Assembly (NCBI RefSeq): GCF_004799515.1
Contig: NZ_SSMX01000004.1
Span: forward strand, 1-64,000
Direction: 5' to 3'
Source of the DNA: Phenylobacterium sp.
GTDB taxonomy: Bacteria; Pseudomonadota; Alphaproteobacteria; Caulobacterales; Caulobacteraceae
Length of the DNA stretch: 64,000 nt
In this document: positions 26,058-33,282 of the stretch, one piece after another
How the letters are laid out: every line of letters starts with the position of its first letter
Position numbering within the stretch: the first letter of the stretch is position 1
Made by a program: the position numbers and the translations under genes
Notes under the pieces: model-generated
Seen by the model: the letters and a program-made list of their open reading frames with translations, nothing else
What the model was told of the DNA's origin: nothing
Databases searched by the model: none

Positions 26058-26566
26058 GCCTTGCGCCGTTCGCCGAGCGCCGCCGCGGCGCTGAGCCCCG
26101 TCAGGACCAGCGAGGCGATGGTGTTCCAGCCCCCCATGGAGAGGCCCAGGAAGATCCAGGCCGGATGGTCGCAGGCGGGCATCTTCACCGGCCCGCCGGC
26201 CAGCAGGTCCTTGAGCGCCGACATATCGACCTTGCCGACGCCGGTGCAGCTCTCCGGCCCCGGCCACCACTTCCACTCGACGCCGGCGTGGTAGCCGGCG
26301 ATCCCGGCGCCGGCCAGGAAGATCAGGGCGAGCAGCCAGCAGCTGGCTTCCCGCCAGCGCGGTCCGCCCGGCAGGCGCACCAGCACCATGGCGATCGCGG
26401 CCACTCCGATGGCCACCCAGTAGACGGTCCGCTGCTTCAGGCAGAGCTCACACGGGTTCATGCCGCCGAAGGTCTGGAAGGCGTGCGCCACGCCCAGCAT
26501 GGCGGCTGAAGCCAGGAGGGCGACGAGGCGCCAGCGGTCGAGGAAGGGTCGCAGCAGGGTCTGCAT
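26054..26566 (-). CDS. dsbB: Disulfide bond formation protein B
   Basis: A 170-residue inner-membrane oxidoreductase with four hydrophobic helices. The first redox pair is C39-x2-C42 in MNPCELCLKQR and the second is C107 (ESCTG) with C132 (MPACDHP), the DsbB layout. It would reoxidise periplasmic DsbA by passing electrons to ubiquinone. It overlaps the ubiquinone-synthesis gene coq7 by GTGA, a functionally sensible pairing since quinone is its electron acceptor. The ATG at 26566 begins directly before the first helix. Confidence 0.93.
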   Translation of the reverse strand: MQTLLRPFLDRWRLVALLASAAMLGVAHAFQTFGGMNPCELCLKQRTVYWVAIGVAAIAMVLVRLPGGPRWREASCWLLALIFLAGAGIAGYHAGVEWKWWPGPESCTGVGKVDMSALKDLLAGGPVKMPACDHPAWIFLGLSMGGWNTIASLVLTGLSAAAALGERRKA

Positions 26567-26600
26567 CCGCCGATCTATAGCGCGGCTGTCCCGCGCGGGC

Positions 26601-27161
26601 CTAGTGGGCGAACTTCAGCAGCATGATGAGCGCCACCACGGCCACGGCCGCGGCGCTGGCCACCAGGGCCAGGCGCTTTTCGACAAAGGCGCGGATCGGC
26701 TCGCCGTAGATCTTCAGCAGCAGGGCCTCGCCGCCGAACCGCAGGCCCCGCACCAGCACCGAGACCGCCAGGAAGACCCCGAAGTTCAGGTTCATCATCC
26801 CTGACGCGATGGCCGTCAGCTTGTAGGGGATCGGCACCGCGATCAGCAGGGCGCCCCAGTGGGAATACCAGGCCGCGAACCGGTCGAAGTCCCCGCCGGT
26901 CAGCGACAGGATCCAGCGGCCCACCGGCTGCAGGAAGTGGCCCACCGCATAGCCGCACGACCCGCCGGCCAGGGAGCAGATGAGCGTGATCGCCGCATAG
27001 CGCATCGCCCGGTCGCGCCGGCCCAGCACCACCGGCATCAAGAGCACGTCAGGCGGGATCGGGAAGAACAGGCCCTCGCAGAAGGCCAGGAGCCCCAGCG
27101 CCAGCGGCGCCTGCGGCCGGGCGGCCAGCGACATCACCCAGTCATAGGTTTTACGGAGCAT
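26601..27161 (-). CDS. VTT-domain (YqaA/DedA-like) inner-membrane protein
   Basis: A 186-residue membrane protein. The N-terminal half matches the YqaA branch of the SNARE-associated/VTT superfamily: LGLLAFCEGLFFPIPPDVLL followed by LICSLAGGSCGYAVGHFL. Re-entrant Pro-rich segments of this kind occur in DedA family lipid scramblases/transporters. About four hydrophobic segments are visible, the last near the C-terminus. The ATG at 27161 follows CTCCG on the complementary strand (CGGAG read in gene direction). It is the first of three leftward genes with dsbB and coq7 and is divergent from hppD. Confidence 0.85.
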   Translation of the reverse strand: MLRKTYDWVMSLAARPQAPLALGLLAFCEGLFFPIPPDVLLMPVVLGRRDRAMRYAAITLICSLAGGSCGYAVGHFLQPVGRWILSLTGGDFDRFAAWYSHWGALLIAVPIPYKLTAIASGMMNLNFGVFLAVSVLVRGLRFGGEALLLKIYGEPIRAFVEKRLALVASAAAVAVVALIMLLKFAH

Positions 27162-27236
27162 GCGGGTCCCGAGCGGCGGCCTGTCGCGTTCAGCTATCAG
27201 GCGTCACGAGTCTTGTCTTCCGCTTCCCCGAAACTA

Positions 27237-27250
27237 GTTACATATGATAC
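27237..27250 (+). promoter_or_regulatory. hppD promoter -10 inside an imperfect palindrome
   Basis: The 14-base GTTACATATGATAC is an imperfect palindrome centred on CATATG (10 of 14 positions symmetric). It contains TATGAT (27243-27248), which matches the -10 consensus at five of six positions. It lies 25-39 bases before the hppD start in an AT-rich patch of a GC-rich genome. A MarR gene ends the operon, so this is a candidate autoregulatory operator. No strong -35 hexamer is evident. Confidence 0.4.
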
Positions 27251-27275
27251 GAACTGGCCGACAGGAGACTTCACC

Positions 27276-28382
27276 ATGACCGTGCAATCGAAGCCCCAGG
27301 ACGCCACCCACACCGGCGACCTCTTCGACAACCCGCTGGGCACCGACGGATTCGAGTTCGTCGAGTTCACCTCGCCGGAGCCGGAGCGGCTGAAGGACCT
27401 GTTCGAGAAGATGGGCTTCACCGCGGTCTCGAAGCACCGCTCGAAGAACGTGCTGCGCTTACGCCAGGGCGACATCAACTTCATCCTGAACATGGAGCCG
27501 TCCGGCCAGGCCGCCGACTTCCGCGCCGTCCACGGCCCCTCGGCCAACGCCATGGCCTTCCGGGTGCGCGATGCGGCCAAGGCGCTGAAGCTGGCGGTCG
27601 AGCGCGGCGCCAGGGCCGTCGCCGGCCCGGTCGGTCCGATGGAGCTGAACATCCCGGCCATCGAGGGGATCGGCGGCTCGAACCTCTACCTTGTCGACCG
27701 CTATGGCGCGCAGGAGATCTATGACGTCGACTTCGTCCCCATCGAAGGCGCCGCCGAGGCGGAGGCCGCCAACGCCGTCGGCCTCACCTACCTCGACCAC
27801 CTGACCCATAACGTCCACCGCGGCCAGATGGGAACCTGGGCGGAATTCTACGAGCGCATTTTCAATTTCCGCGAGATCCGCTACTTCGACATCGAGGGCA
27901 AGCAGACCGCCCTGGTCTCCAAGGCCATGACCAGCCCGGACGGCAAGATCCGCATCCCGCTGAACGAGAGCCAGGACGAGCACTCGCAGATCGAGGAGTT
28001 CCTCAAGGATTACAAGGGCGAGGGCATCCAGCACGTGGCCCTGGGCACGGGCGACATCTACGAGTCGGTCGAGACCATGCGCGACCGTGGCGTGCGCTTC
28101 CAGGACACCATCGACGCCTATTTCGAGGGGATCGAGGCCCGCGTCCCCGGCCACGGCGAGGACGTCCAGCGCCTGCAGGCCGACAAGATCCTGGTCGACG
28201 GCGCGCCCACCGAGGGTCAGGGCCTGCTGTTGCAGATCTTCACCGAGAACATGATCGGCCCGATCTTCTTCGAGCTGATCCAGCGCAAGGGCAACGAGGG
28301 GTTCGGCGAGGGCAACTTCAAGGCGCTCTTCGAATCCATCGAACTGGACCAGATGCGCCGCGGCGTGCTTCCGCCTAAGTAA
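27276..28382 (+). CDS. hppD: 4-hydroxyphenylpyruvate dioxygenase
   Basis: A 368-residue non-haem iron dioxygenase that converts 4-hydroxyphenylpyruvate to homogentisate, the first committed step of this tyrosine-degradation route. Two vicinal-oxygen-chelate domains are visible. Iron ligands are expected in LDHLTHNV (His), GIQHVALGT (His) and FFELIQRKG (Glu). The C-terminal GFGEGNFKALFESIELDQ that covers the active site is present. The ATG at 27276 has AGGAG eight bases upstream. It leads a six-gene operon containing the later enzymes hmgA and fumarylacetoacetase. Confidence 0.97.
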   Translation: MTVQSKPQDATHTGDLFDNPLGTDGFEFVEFTSPEPERLKDLFEKMGFTAVSKHRSKNVLRLRQGDINFILNMEPSGQAADFRAVHGPSANAMAFRVRDAAKALKLAVERGARAVAGPVGPMELNIPAIEGIGGSNLYLVDRYGAQEIYDVDFVPIEGAAEAEAANAVGLTYLDHLTHNVHRGQMGTWAEFYERIFNFREIRYFDIEGKQTALVSKAMTSPDGKIRIPLNESQDEHSQIEEFLKDYKGEGIQHVALGTGDIYESVETMRDRGVRFQDTIDAYFEGIEARVPGHGEDVQRLQADKILVDGAPTEGQGLLLQIFTENMIGPIFFELIQRKGNEGFGEGNFKALFESIELDQMRRGVLPPK

Positions 28383-28387
28383 GGGGC

Positions 28388-29371
28388 ATGACCCAAACGA
28401 ACTGGTCCCTGGTTGTCCACGGCGGCTCCGGCGTGATCGACCGCGCCGACCTGACGCCCGAGCAGGACCGGGCCTATCGCGGCGTGTTGGCCCAGGCGGC
28501 CGAGGCCGGCGCGGCGGTGCTGCGGGCCGGCGGCGCAGCGCTGGATGCCGTTGAGGCCGCCATCCACGTCCTGGAAGATGACCCGCTGTTCAACGCCGGG
28601 CGCGGAGCGGTCTTCACCGCCGAGGGCTGCAATGAGCTCGACGCGGCGATCATGGACGGGGCGACGCTGGAGGCCGGCGCGGTGGCCGGCGTCACCCACG
28701 TGCGCAACCCGATCTCGGCGGCGCGCAAGGTGATGGAGCGCTCGCCGCACGTCCTCCTGATCGGCCGCGGCGCCGACGCCTTCGCCGAGGCGCAAGGGCT
28801 GACGCCGGTCGACTCGTCCTACTTCTTCGTCGAGACCCGCTGGCGCGCGCTGGAGACCCAGCTCCGCCGCGAGGGCCGCCCGGTCCCGCAACGCCCCGCC
28901 GGCGCCGACCGCGACGAACGCCACGCCGCCCTGGCCCACGACGAAGGCAAGCGCGGCACCGTCGGCTGCGTCGCCCGCGATAGCCGCGGCCATGTGGCGG
29001 CGGGCACCTCCACCGGCGGGGTCACCGCCAAGTCCTGGGGCCGGGTGGGCGACTCGCCGCTGATCGGCGCCGGCACCTATGCGTCCGACGCCTCGGCCGC
29101 CATCTCCGGCACCGGCGAGGGCGAGTACTTCATCCGCCTTTCCGTCGCGCGCGCCATCGCCGCCCTGGTGGAGCTGAAGGGCCTCGGCCTGCAGGCGGCG
29201 GTGGACCAGGTGGTGCAGACCGAGCTCACTGGCCTGGGCGGCGTCGGCGGGGTGATCGCGGTCGCCCCGGACGGCCAGACGGCCTGGGGCTTCAACACTT
29301 CCGGCATGTACCGTGCGCGGCTCGCCAGCGACCAGCCGCTGGAGGTGGCGATCTATAAGGACGAACCCTGA
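28388..29371 (+). CDS. Isoaspartyl peptidase/L-asparaginase family Ntn hydrolase
   Basis: A 327-residue plant-type asparaginase/isoaspartyl peptidase. Signatures are LVVHGGSGVID at the N-terminus, FNAGRGAVFT, and the autocleavage site GKRGTVGCVA, where T191 would become the N-terminal nucleophile after self-processing. GTSTGGVTAKSWGRVGDSP and IGAGTYAS follow. The reaction is hydrolysis of isoaspartyl dipeptides and L-asparagine. It sits between hppD (5 bases upstream) and hmgA (1-base overlap), inside the tyrosine operon, although it has no known step in that pathway. A cytoplasmic location is inferred from the absence of a signal peptide. Confidence 0.92.
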   Translation: MTQTNWSLVVHGGSGVIDRADLTPEQDRAYRGVLAQAAEAGAAVLRAGGAALDAVEAAIHVLEDDPLFNAGRGAVFTAEGCNELDAAIMDGATLEAGAVAGVTHVRNPISAARKVMERSPHVLLIGRGADAFAEAQGLTPVDSSYFFVETRWRALETQLRREGRPVPQRPAGADRDERHAALAHDEGKRGTVGCVARDSRGHVAAGTSTGGVTAKSWGRVGDSPLIGAGTYASDASAAISGTGEGEYFIRLSVARAIAALVELKGLGLQAAVDQVVQTELTGLGGVGGVIAVAPDGQTAWGFNTSGMYRARLASDQPLEVAIYKDEP

Positions 29372-30501
29372 TGGCCAACCGCAACTGGATCCCCGTCCGT
29401 GGCGCGCAGGGCGACCACTCGCGCCAGGCCCACGCCGACATGCCGGCCGGCACCTATGAGCGGGAGATCTCCAAGGAAGGCTTCTTCGGCCCGGCGGCCT
29501 TCATCCACCACAAGCGCCCGCCCACCAGCTGGAGCCATTTCGAAGGCCCGCTGCGCCCGCGCGCCTTCGACCTGGCCGCGCTGAACGCCGCCGAGCCCAG
29601 CCCCTGGGCGGCGGGCAAGGTGCTCTACAACTCCGCCGTCGAGATCCGTTTCTGGAAGCTCGCCCAGGCCATGCCGGCGCTCGCCCGCAACGCCGACGGC
29701 GACCAGCTTCTGTTCGTCCACCAGGGGACCGGCGACCTCTTCTGCGACTATGGCCATCTGGCCTATCGGGCGGGCGACTACCTCTACCTGCCGCGCGGGA
29801 CCATGTGGCGGCTCACCCCCGCCGAGCCCACCGCCATCCTGATGATCCAGGCGACCAACACCCACTTCGGCCTGCCGGACAAGGGCCTCCTGGGCGGTCA
29901 CGCCCTGTTCGACCCGGCCATGCTGGAGACGCCATCGATCGACGACGCCTTCCAGGCCCACCAGAACGAGGCCGGCGAGTTCCGGGTGGAGATCAAGAAG
30001 CGCGGCGCGGTCTCCACCGTCACCTACGGCTACAATCCGCTGGATGCGGTGGGCTGGCACGGCGATCTTGCGCCCGTGCGGCTGAACGTGGCGGACCTCA
30101 GGCCCGTCTCCAGTCACCGCTACCACCTGCCGCCCAGCGTCCACACCACCTTCCTGAGCGACCGCTTCGTGGTCTGCACCTTCGCGCCGCGGCCCTTCGA
30201 GACCGACCCGGGCGCGCTGAAGGTGCCCTTCTTCCACAACAACGACGACTTCGACGAAGTCCTCTTCTACCATGCCGGAAACTTCTTCAGCCGCGACCAT
30301 ATCGAGGCCGGGATGATGACCTTCCACCCGAGCGGTTTCACTCACGGGCCGCACCCCAAGGCGCTGAAGAACATGCTGAGCCAGCCTAAGCCCGCCACCG
30401 ACGAATACGCCGTGATGATCGACTCACGCGATCCGCTGGAGGTGGGCGAGGCCGCGGCCAGCGTCGAGAACCCCGCCTACGTCGACAGCTGGAAAAGCTA
30501 G
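29371..30501 (+). CDS. hmgA: Homogentisate 1,2-dioxygenase
   Basis: A 376-residue cupin-type iron dioxygenase that opens the homogentisate ring to give maleylacetoacetate. Recognisable segments are FFGPAAFIHHKRPPTSW, the N-domain LLFVHQGTGDLFCDYGHL, and the catalytic part with YHLPPSVHTTF, FFHNNDDFDEVLFYHAGNF and MTFHPSGFTHGPHPKAL, which supply the His/Glu metal ligands. Its length suits the shorter bacterial form of the enzyme. The ATG shares one base with the upstream stop codon. The neighbours hppD and the fumarylacetoacetase confirm the assignment. Confidence 0.95.
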   Translation: MANRNWIPVRGAQGDHSRQAHADMPAGTYEREISKEGFFGPAAFIHHKRPPTSWSHFEGPLRPRAFDLAALNAAEPSPWAAGKVLYNSAVEIRFWKLAQAMPALARNADGDQLLFVHQGTGDLFCDYGHLAYRAGDYLYLPRGTMWRLTPAEPTAILMIQATNTHFGLPDKGLLGGHALFDPAMLETPSIDDAFQAHQNEAGEFRVEIKKRGAVSTVTYGYNPLDAVGWHGDLAPVRLNVADLRPVSSHRYHLPPSVHTTFLSDRFVVCTFAPRPFETDPGALKVPFFHNNDDFDEVLFYHAGNFFSRDHIEAGMMTFHPSGFTHGPHPKALKNMLSQPKPATDEYAVMIDSRDPLEVGEAAASVENPAYVDSWKS

Positions 30502-30502
30502 G

Positions 30503-30787
30503 TTGAGCTACGAGGCCGACCTCGAAGCGGCGGCGCGCGAGGAGCTGGAGCGGGCCTGCACGCTTGGCTGGACCCAGCTCTCGGCCCTGACCCCCTGGGG
30601 CGACACCTATGAAGGCTTCACGCCCGAGGGCCGCGCGGTGACCTTCGAACGCGGCTACCTGTGGGCTCGGGAACCGGGCGGCGATATCCATGTGGAGATC
30701 AGCGTCTACGAGCCGCACGACTACGAAGAGGGCGTGACCGTCGGCCACACCCTCGCCAAAGAGACCGCCGCCGGAACGGGCGCATGA
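30503..30787 (+). CDS. Conserved small protein in tyrosine operon
   Basis: A 94-residue acidic protein starting at TTG 30503, immediately after the hmgA stop. The N-terminal half is helical (YEADLEAAAREELERACTLG). The second half reads like a small beta structure with aromatic residues (GRAVTFERGYLWAREPGGD). No signal peptide, membrane segment or cysteine cluster is present, and I do not recognise a family. It fills almost all the space between hmgA and the fumarylacetoacetase and keeps operon spacing, which supports it as a real gene. The TTG start and short length leave some doubt. Confidence 0.65.
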   Translation: MSYEADLEAAAREELERACTLGWTQLSALTPWGDTYEGFTPEGRAVTFERGYLWAREPGGDIHVEISVYEPHDYEEGVTVGHTLAKETAAGTGA

Positions 30788-30797
30788 GGAGGACCGC

Positions 30798-31802
30798 GTG
30801 AAGCTCGCATCCCTGAAAGGCGGCCGCGACGGGCGGCTGGTGGTGGTCTCCAACGACCTCGCCTGGTTCACCGAGGCGCACCACATCGCGCCCACCCTGC
30901 AGGCGGCCATGGACCACTGGGCCGGCGTCGAGCCCGTGCTGCGCGGCCTGGCCGAGAGCCTGGAGCTGGGCGCCGTGCCGCGCGACCGCTTCCATGAGCA
31001 CGCGGCGGCGAGCCCCTTGCCGCGCGCCTATCAGTGGGCGGACGGTTCGGCCTATGTGAACCACGTGGCCTTGGTGCGCCAGGCGCGCGGGGCAGAGATG
31101 CCCGACAGCTTCTGGACCGATCCCCTGATGTACCAGGGCGGCTCCGACGGCTTCCTGGGCCCCCGCGACCCCATCCCGCTCGCCGACCCCGCCTGGGGGT
31201 GCGACCTGGAGGGCGAGGTCGCGGTGATCACCGGCGACGTGCCGCAGGGCGCGAGCCGCGAGCAGGCGCTCTCCGCCATCCGCCTCGTCATGCTGTGCAA
31301 TGACGTTTCCCTGCGCAACCTGATCCCCGGCGAACTGGCCAAGAGCTTCGGCTTCTTCCAGTCCAAGCCGGCGTCGGCCTTCTCGCCCGTCGCGGTGACG
31401 CCCGACGCCCTGCCCGGCTGGTCGGACGGCAAGCTGCACGGGGCGCTGTCGGTGGAGCTGAACGGTCAGCCGCTGGGCGAGGCCGACGCCGGCGTCGACA
31501 TGACCTTCGACTTCGCGGCCCTGATCGCCCACGCCGCCAAGACCCGCAGCCTGGCCGCCGGCTCCATCGTGGGCTCCGGCACCGTCTCCAACCGCGGCCC
31601 CGACGGCGGCCCCGGCAAACCGATCGCCGAGGGCGGCGTCGGTTACAGCTGCCTGGCCGAGGTGCGCACCGTCGAGACCCTCAGCCTCGGCGCGCCCAAG
31701 ACCCCGTTCCTGGCGGCCGGTGACGTCGTCCGTATCGAGATGCGCGACGCCAAGCGCCACTCGATCTTCGGCGCCATCGAGCAGACGGTGGCCGCCGAAT
31801 GA
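30798..31802 (+). CDS. fahA: Fumarylacetoacetate hydrolase family protein
   Basis: A 334-residue enzyme of the FAH superfamily that by context cleaves fumarylacetoacetate to fumarate and acetoacetate. An N-terminal domain (about 1-75) precedes the catalytic fold. The metal-site acids are in GCDLEGEVAVITGDVP, followed by LVMLCNDVSLRNLIP and FGFFQSKPASAFSPV. The hydrolase signature IVGSGTVSNRG is near residue 260. The start is GTG at 30798 with GAGGAGGA upstream. Maleylacetoacetate isomerase, the step before it, is not encoded in this window. Confidence 0.9.
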   Translation: MKLASLKGGRDGRLVVVSNDLAWFTEAHHIAPTLQAAMDHWAGVEPVLRGLAESLELGAVPRDRFHEHAAASPLPRAYQWADGSAYVNHVALVRQARGAEMPDSFWTDPLMYQGGSDGFLGPRDPIPLADPAWGCDLEGEVAVITGDVPQGASREQALSAIRLVMLCNDVSLRNLIPGELAKSFGFFQSKPASAFSPVAVTPDALPGWSDGKLHGALSVELNGQPLGEADAGVDMTFDFAALIAHAAKTRSLAAGSIVGSGTVSNRGPDGGPGKPIAEGGVGYSCLAEVRTVETLSLGAPKTPFLAAGDVVRIEMRDAKRHSIFGAIEQTVAAE

Positions 31803-32308
31803 CCCCGGAAGGCGGCGAGCGGGGCCCGGCGGACGAGGCCGACGAGCTGAAACTCGACGCCTACCTGCCCTACCGCCTGTCGGTGGCGTCCAACGCCGTC
31901 TCGGGCCTGATCGCCCGGGCCTACCAGGACCGCTTCGGCCTGACGGTGCCGCAATGGCGGCTGATCTGCGTCCTGGCCGAGGACGGCGGCCTGACCCAGG
32001 GCCAGATCGTCGCGCGCACGGTGATGGACAAGGTGACGGTGAGCCGCGCGGCCCAGGGCCTTCTGAACCGGCATCTGATCGCGCGCTCCGACCACCACGC
32101 CGACGGCCGCAGCCACGTGCTGGCGCTCACCAAAGAGGGCGCGGGACTGCATGCGGAGATCTCGCCCCTGGCGCTGGCCTATGAGGCGGCGCTGATCTCG
32201 GGCCTGACCCCGGAGGACGTGGCCCTGCTGAAACGGCTCCTGACTCGGTTGCAGCAGGCGGCCGGCCAGCTCGCCGGCGAAGAGCCCGCCTCAGCCAGCC
32301 TGCGCTAG
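31799..32308 (+). CDS. MarR family transcriptional regulator of tyrosine catabolism operon
   Basis: A 169-residue winged-helix regulator. The core has LTVPQWRLICVLAEDGGLT, the recognition part TVMDKVTVSRAAQGLLNR and the wing DHHADGRSHVLALT. It overlaps fahA by ATGA and is the last gene of the operon, so its level tracks that of the catabolic enzymes. Release from an operator near hppD by a pathway intermediate such as homogentisate would fit MarR practice, but no ligand evidence is visible. It converges on the DoxX gene with 4 bases between stops. Confidence 0.9.
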   Translation: MTPEGGERGPADEADELKLDAYLPYRLSVASNAVSGLIARAYQDRFGLTVPQWRLICVLAEDGGLTQGQIVARTVMDKVTVSRAAQGLLNRHLIARSDHHADGRSHVLALTKEGAGLHAEISPLALAYEAALISGLTPEDVALLKRLLTRLQQAAGQLAGEEPASASLR

Positions 32309-32312
32309 GGTG

Positions 32313-32816
32313 TCAAACGGTCGGCGAACGCCGACGCACCAGGCCTCGCCCGAGGGATAGCGGGCCCGGCCCGCCCAGGACCAGAGCGGCGATCGCCGCC
32401 AGATAGAGCAAGTCGGTCTCGTAGCCCGGCTGCCCGAAGTGCGCGCCCGCGGCGGTGACGGACTGAAGCTTGATGGAGCTGAAGCCGTTCGGCAGGTGGA
32501 CCGTGACAATGGCCACCAGGAGGACCGCGGCCATGGGAACGGCCGCCAACGGAATGAAGGCGCCTATCAGCACCAGGAGGCCTCCGACCAGCTCCACGAG
32601 GATCGTCAGCCAACCCATCAACGCCGGCGCCGGAACACCGAGGGCGTGCAGGATGTCGGCGAAATGCTCCGGGCCGTGCGCAAGCTTGGCGTAGCCATGC
32701 TCCATGAACCCATAGCCGACGATGAGCCGCAGCGGGATCGTCCACCATCGCGAGACGGGCTGCTGGGAAAAGCCGGCGTCGGCAAGGCGGAGAAGCGGAA
32801 AACCCATGCTCCCCAT
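32313..32816 (-). CDS. DoxX family membrane protein
   Basis: A 167-residue inner-membrane protein with four hydrophobic helices. The family pattern is clear: IPLRLIVGYGFMEHGYAKL, a short loop, LMGWLTILVELVGGLLVLIG, then VPMAAVLLVAIVTVHLPNG. DoxX/DoxD-like proteins are associated with quinone- or thiol-linked redox chemistry but most members, like this one, have no demonstrated role. The ATG at 32816 gives a short cytoplasmic N-terminus. No operon partner is obvious; the preceding small gene lies 48 bases upstream on the same strand. Confidence 0.88.
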   Translation of the reverse strand: MGSMGFPLLRLADAGFSQQPVSRWWTIPLRLIVGYGFMEHGYAKLAHGPEHFADILHALGVPAPALMGWLTILVELVGGLLVLIGAFIPLAAVPMAAVLLVAIVTVHLPNGFSSIKLQSVTAAGAHFGQPGYETDLLYLAAIAALVLGGPGPLSLGRGLVRRRSPTV

Positions 32817-32864
32817 TCGGCGCGCCGGCGCCGGACGTTACAGGCCCGGCGGCTTTCCGTCGGT

Positions 32865-33170
32865 CTAGTGGGCGTATTCCGGCTGGCGCACGCCCCAGCG
32901 GTGCGAGCCTTCGCCGAACGGCAGGTGGAAGCCGTAGGTCGCCCGGCGGCGCTCGTCGCGCCAGTTCTGCTCGAAGGACAGGATCACCGCCTCCTGCAGG
33001 TCCTCGGGGATCTGGCGGGCGTCGTGACCCATGTGCTTGGCGATCTGTTCGATGACGACGGCGCGGTGCGCCTCGCCGCCCAGCGAGAGCAGGGCTTCGC
33101 GCACCCGCTTGGCCAGGGTCTGGTTGCCACGCACCGGCTTTTTGCCTGCGTCTGCGGTTTCAATGGTCAT
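32865..33170 (-). CDS. Hypothetical protein, winged-helix-like
   Basis: A 101-residue soluble protein. A basic N-terminus (KKPVRGNQTLAKRVREALL) leads into a segment that could be a small helix-turn-helix (HRAVVIEQIAKHMGHDA), followed by DLQEAVILSFEQNW and an aromatic, His-containing tail. I do not recognise a named family. The ATG at 33170 is preferred, with weak GGGG upstream; an ATG at 33203 in the same frame lacks a ribosome site. The region upstream holds a CtrA-like box and a GATTC methylation site, so cell-cycle control is possible. Confidence 0.65.
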   Translation of the reverse strand: MTIETADAGKKPVRGNQTLAKRVREALLSLGGEAHRAVVIEQIAKHMGHDARQIPEDLQEAVILSFEQNWRDERRRATYGFHLPFGEGSHRWGVRQPEYAH

Positions 33171-33221
33171 CGTGATCGCCCCATGCGGATTCTGCACCCG
33201 CATACCGTGCGTCCACTGCGT

Positions 33222-33236
33222 TTAGCGCCGGGTTAA
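33222..33236. promoter_or_regulatory. CtrA-box-like motif
   Basis: TTAG-N7-TTAA (33222-33236) matches the CtrA recognition pattern TTAA-N7-TTAA at seven of eight positions. It lies 52 to 66 bases upstream of the chosen start of the leftward 101-residue gene. Further TTGA (33245) and TTAA (33257) elements follow at 12-base intervals. A GANTC site for CcrM methylation is at 33188-33192. Confidence 0.35.
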
Positions 33237-33282
33237 GGGCCAGGTTGAATGGCCGGTTAAAACGCAAGGCTAGGTTTAGCCC

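Noticed and set aside
26580..26596. Hairpin GCGCGG/CCGCGC as a terminator after the VTT-domain gene
   Set aside because: No T-run follows and dsbB starts 14 bases further on in the same direction, so read-through is more likely.
32865..33203. ATG at 33203 as start of the 101-residue protein
   Set aside because: No ribosome site; the extra 11 residues have no counterpart in the protein-like part. Kept only as an alternative.
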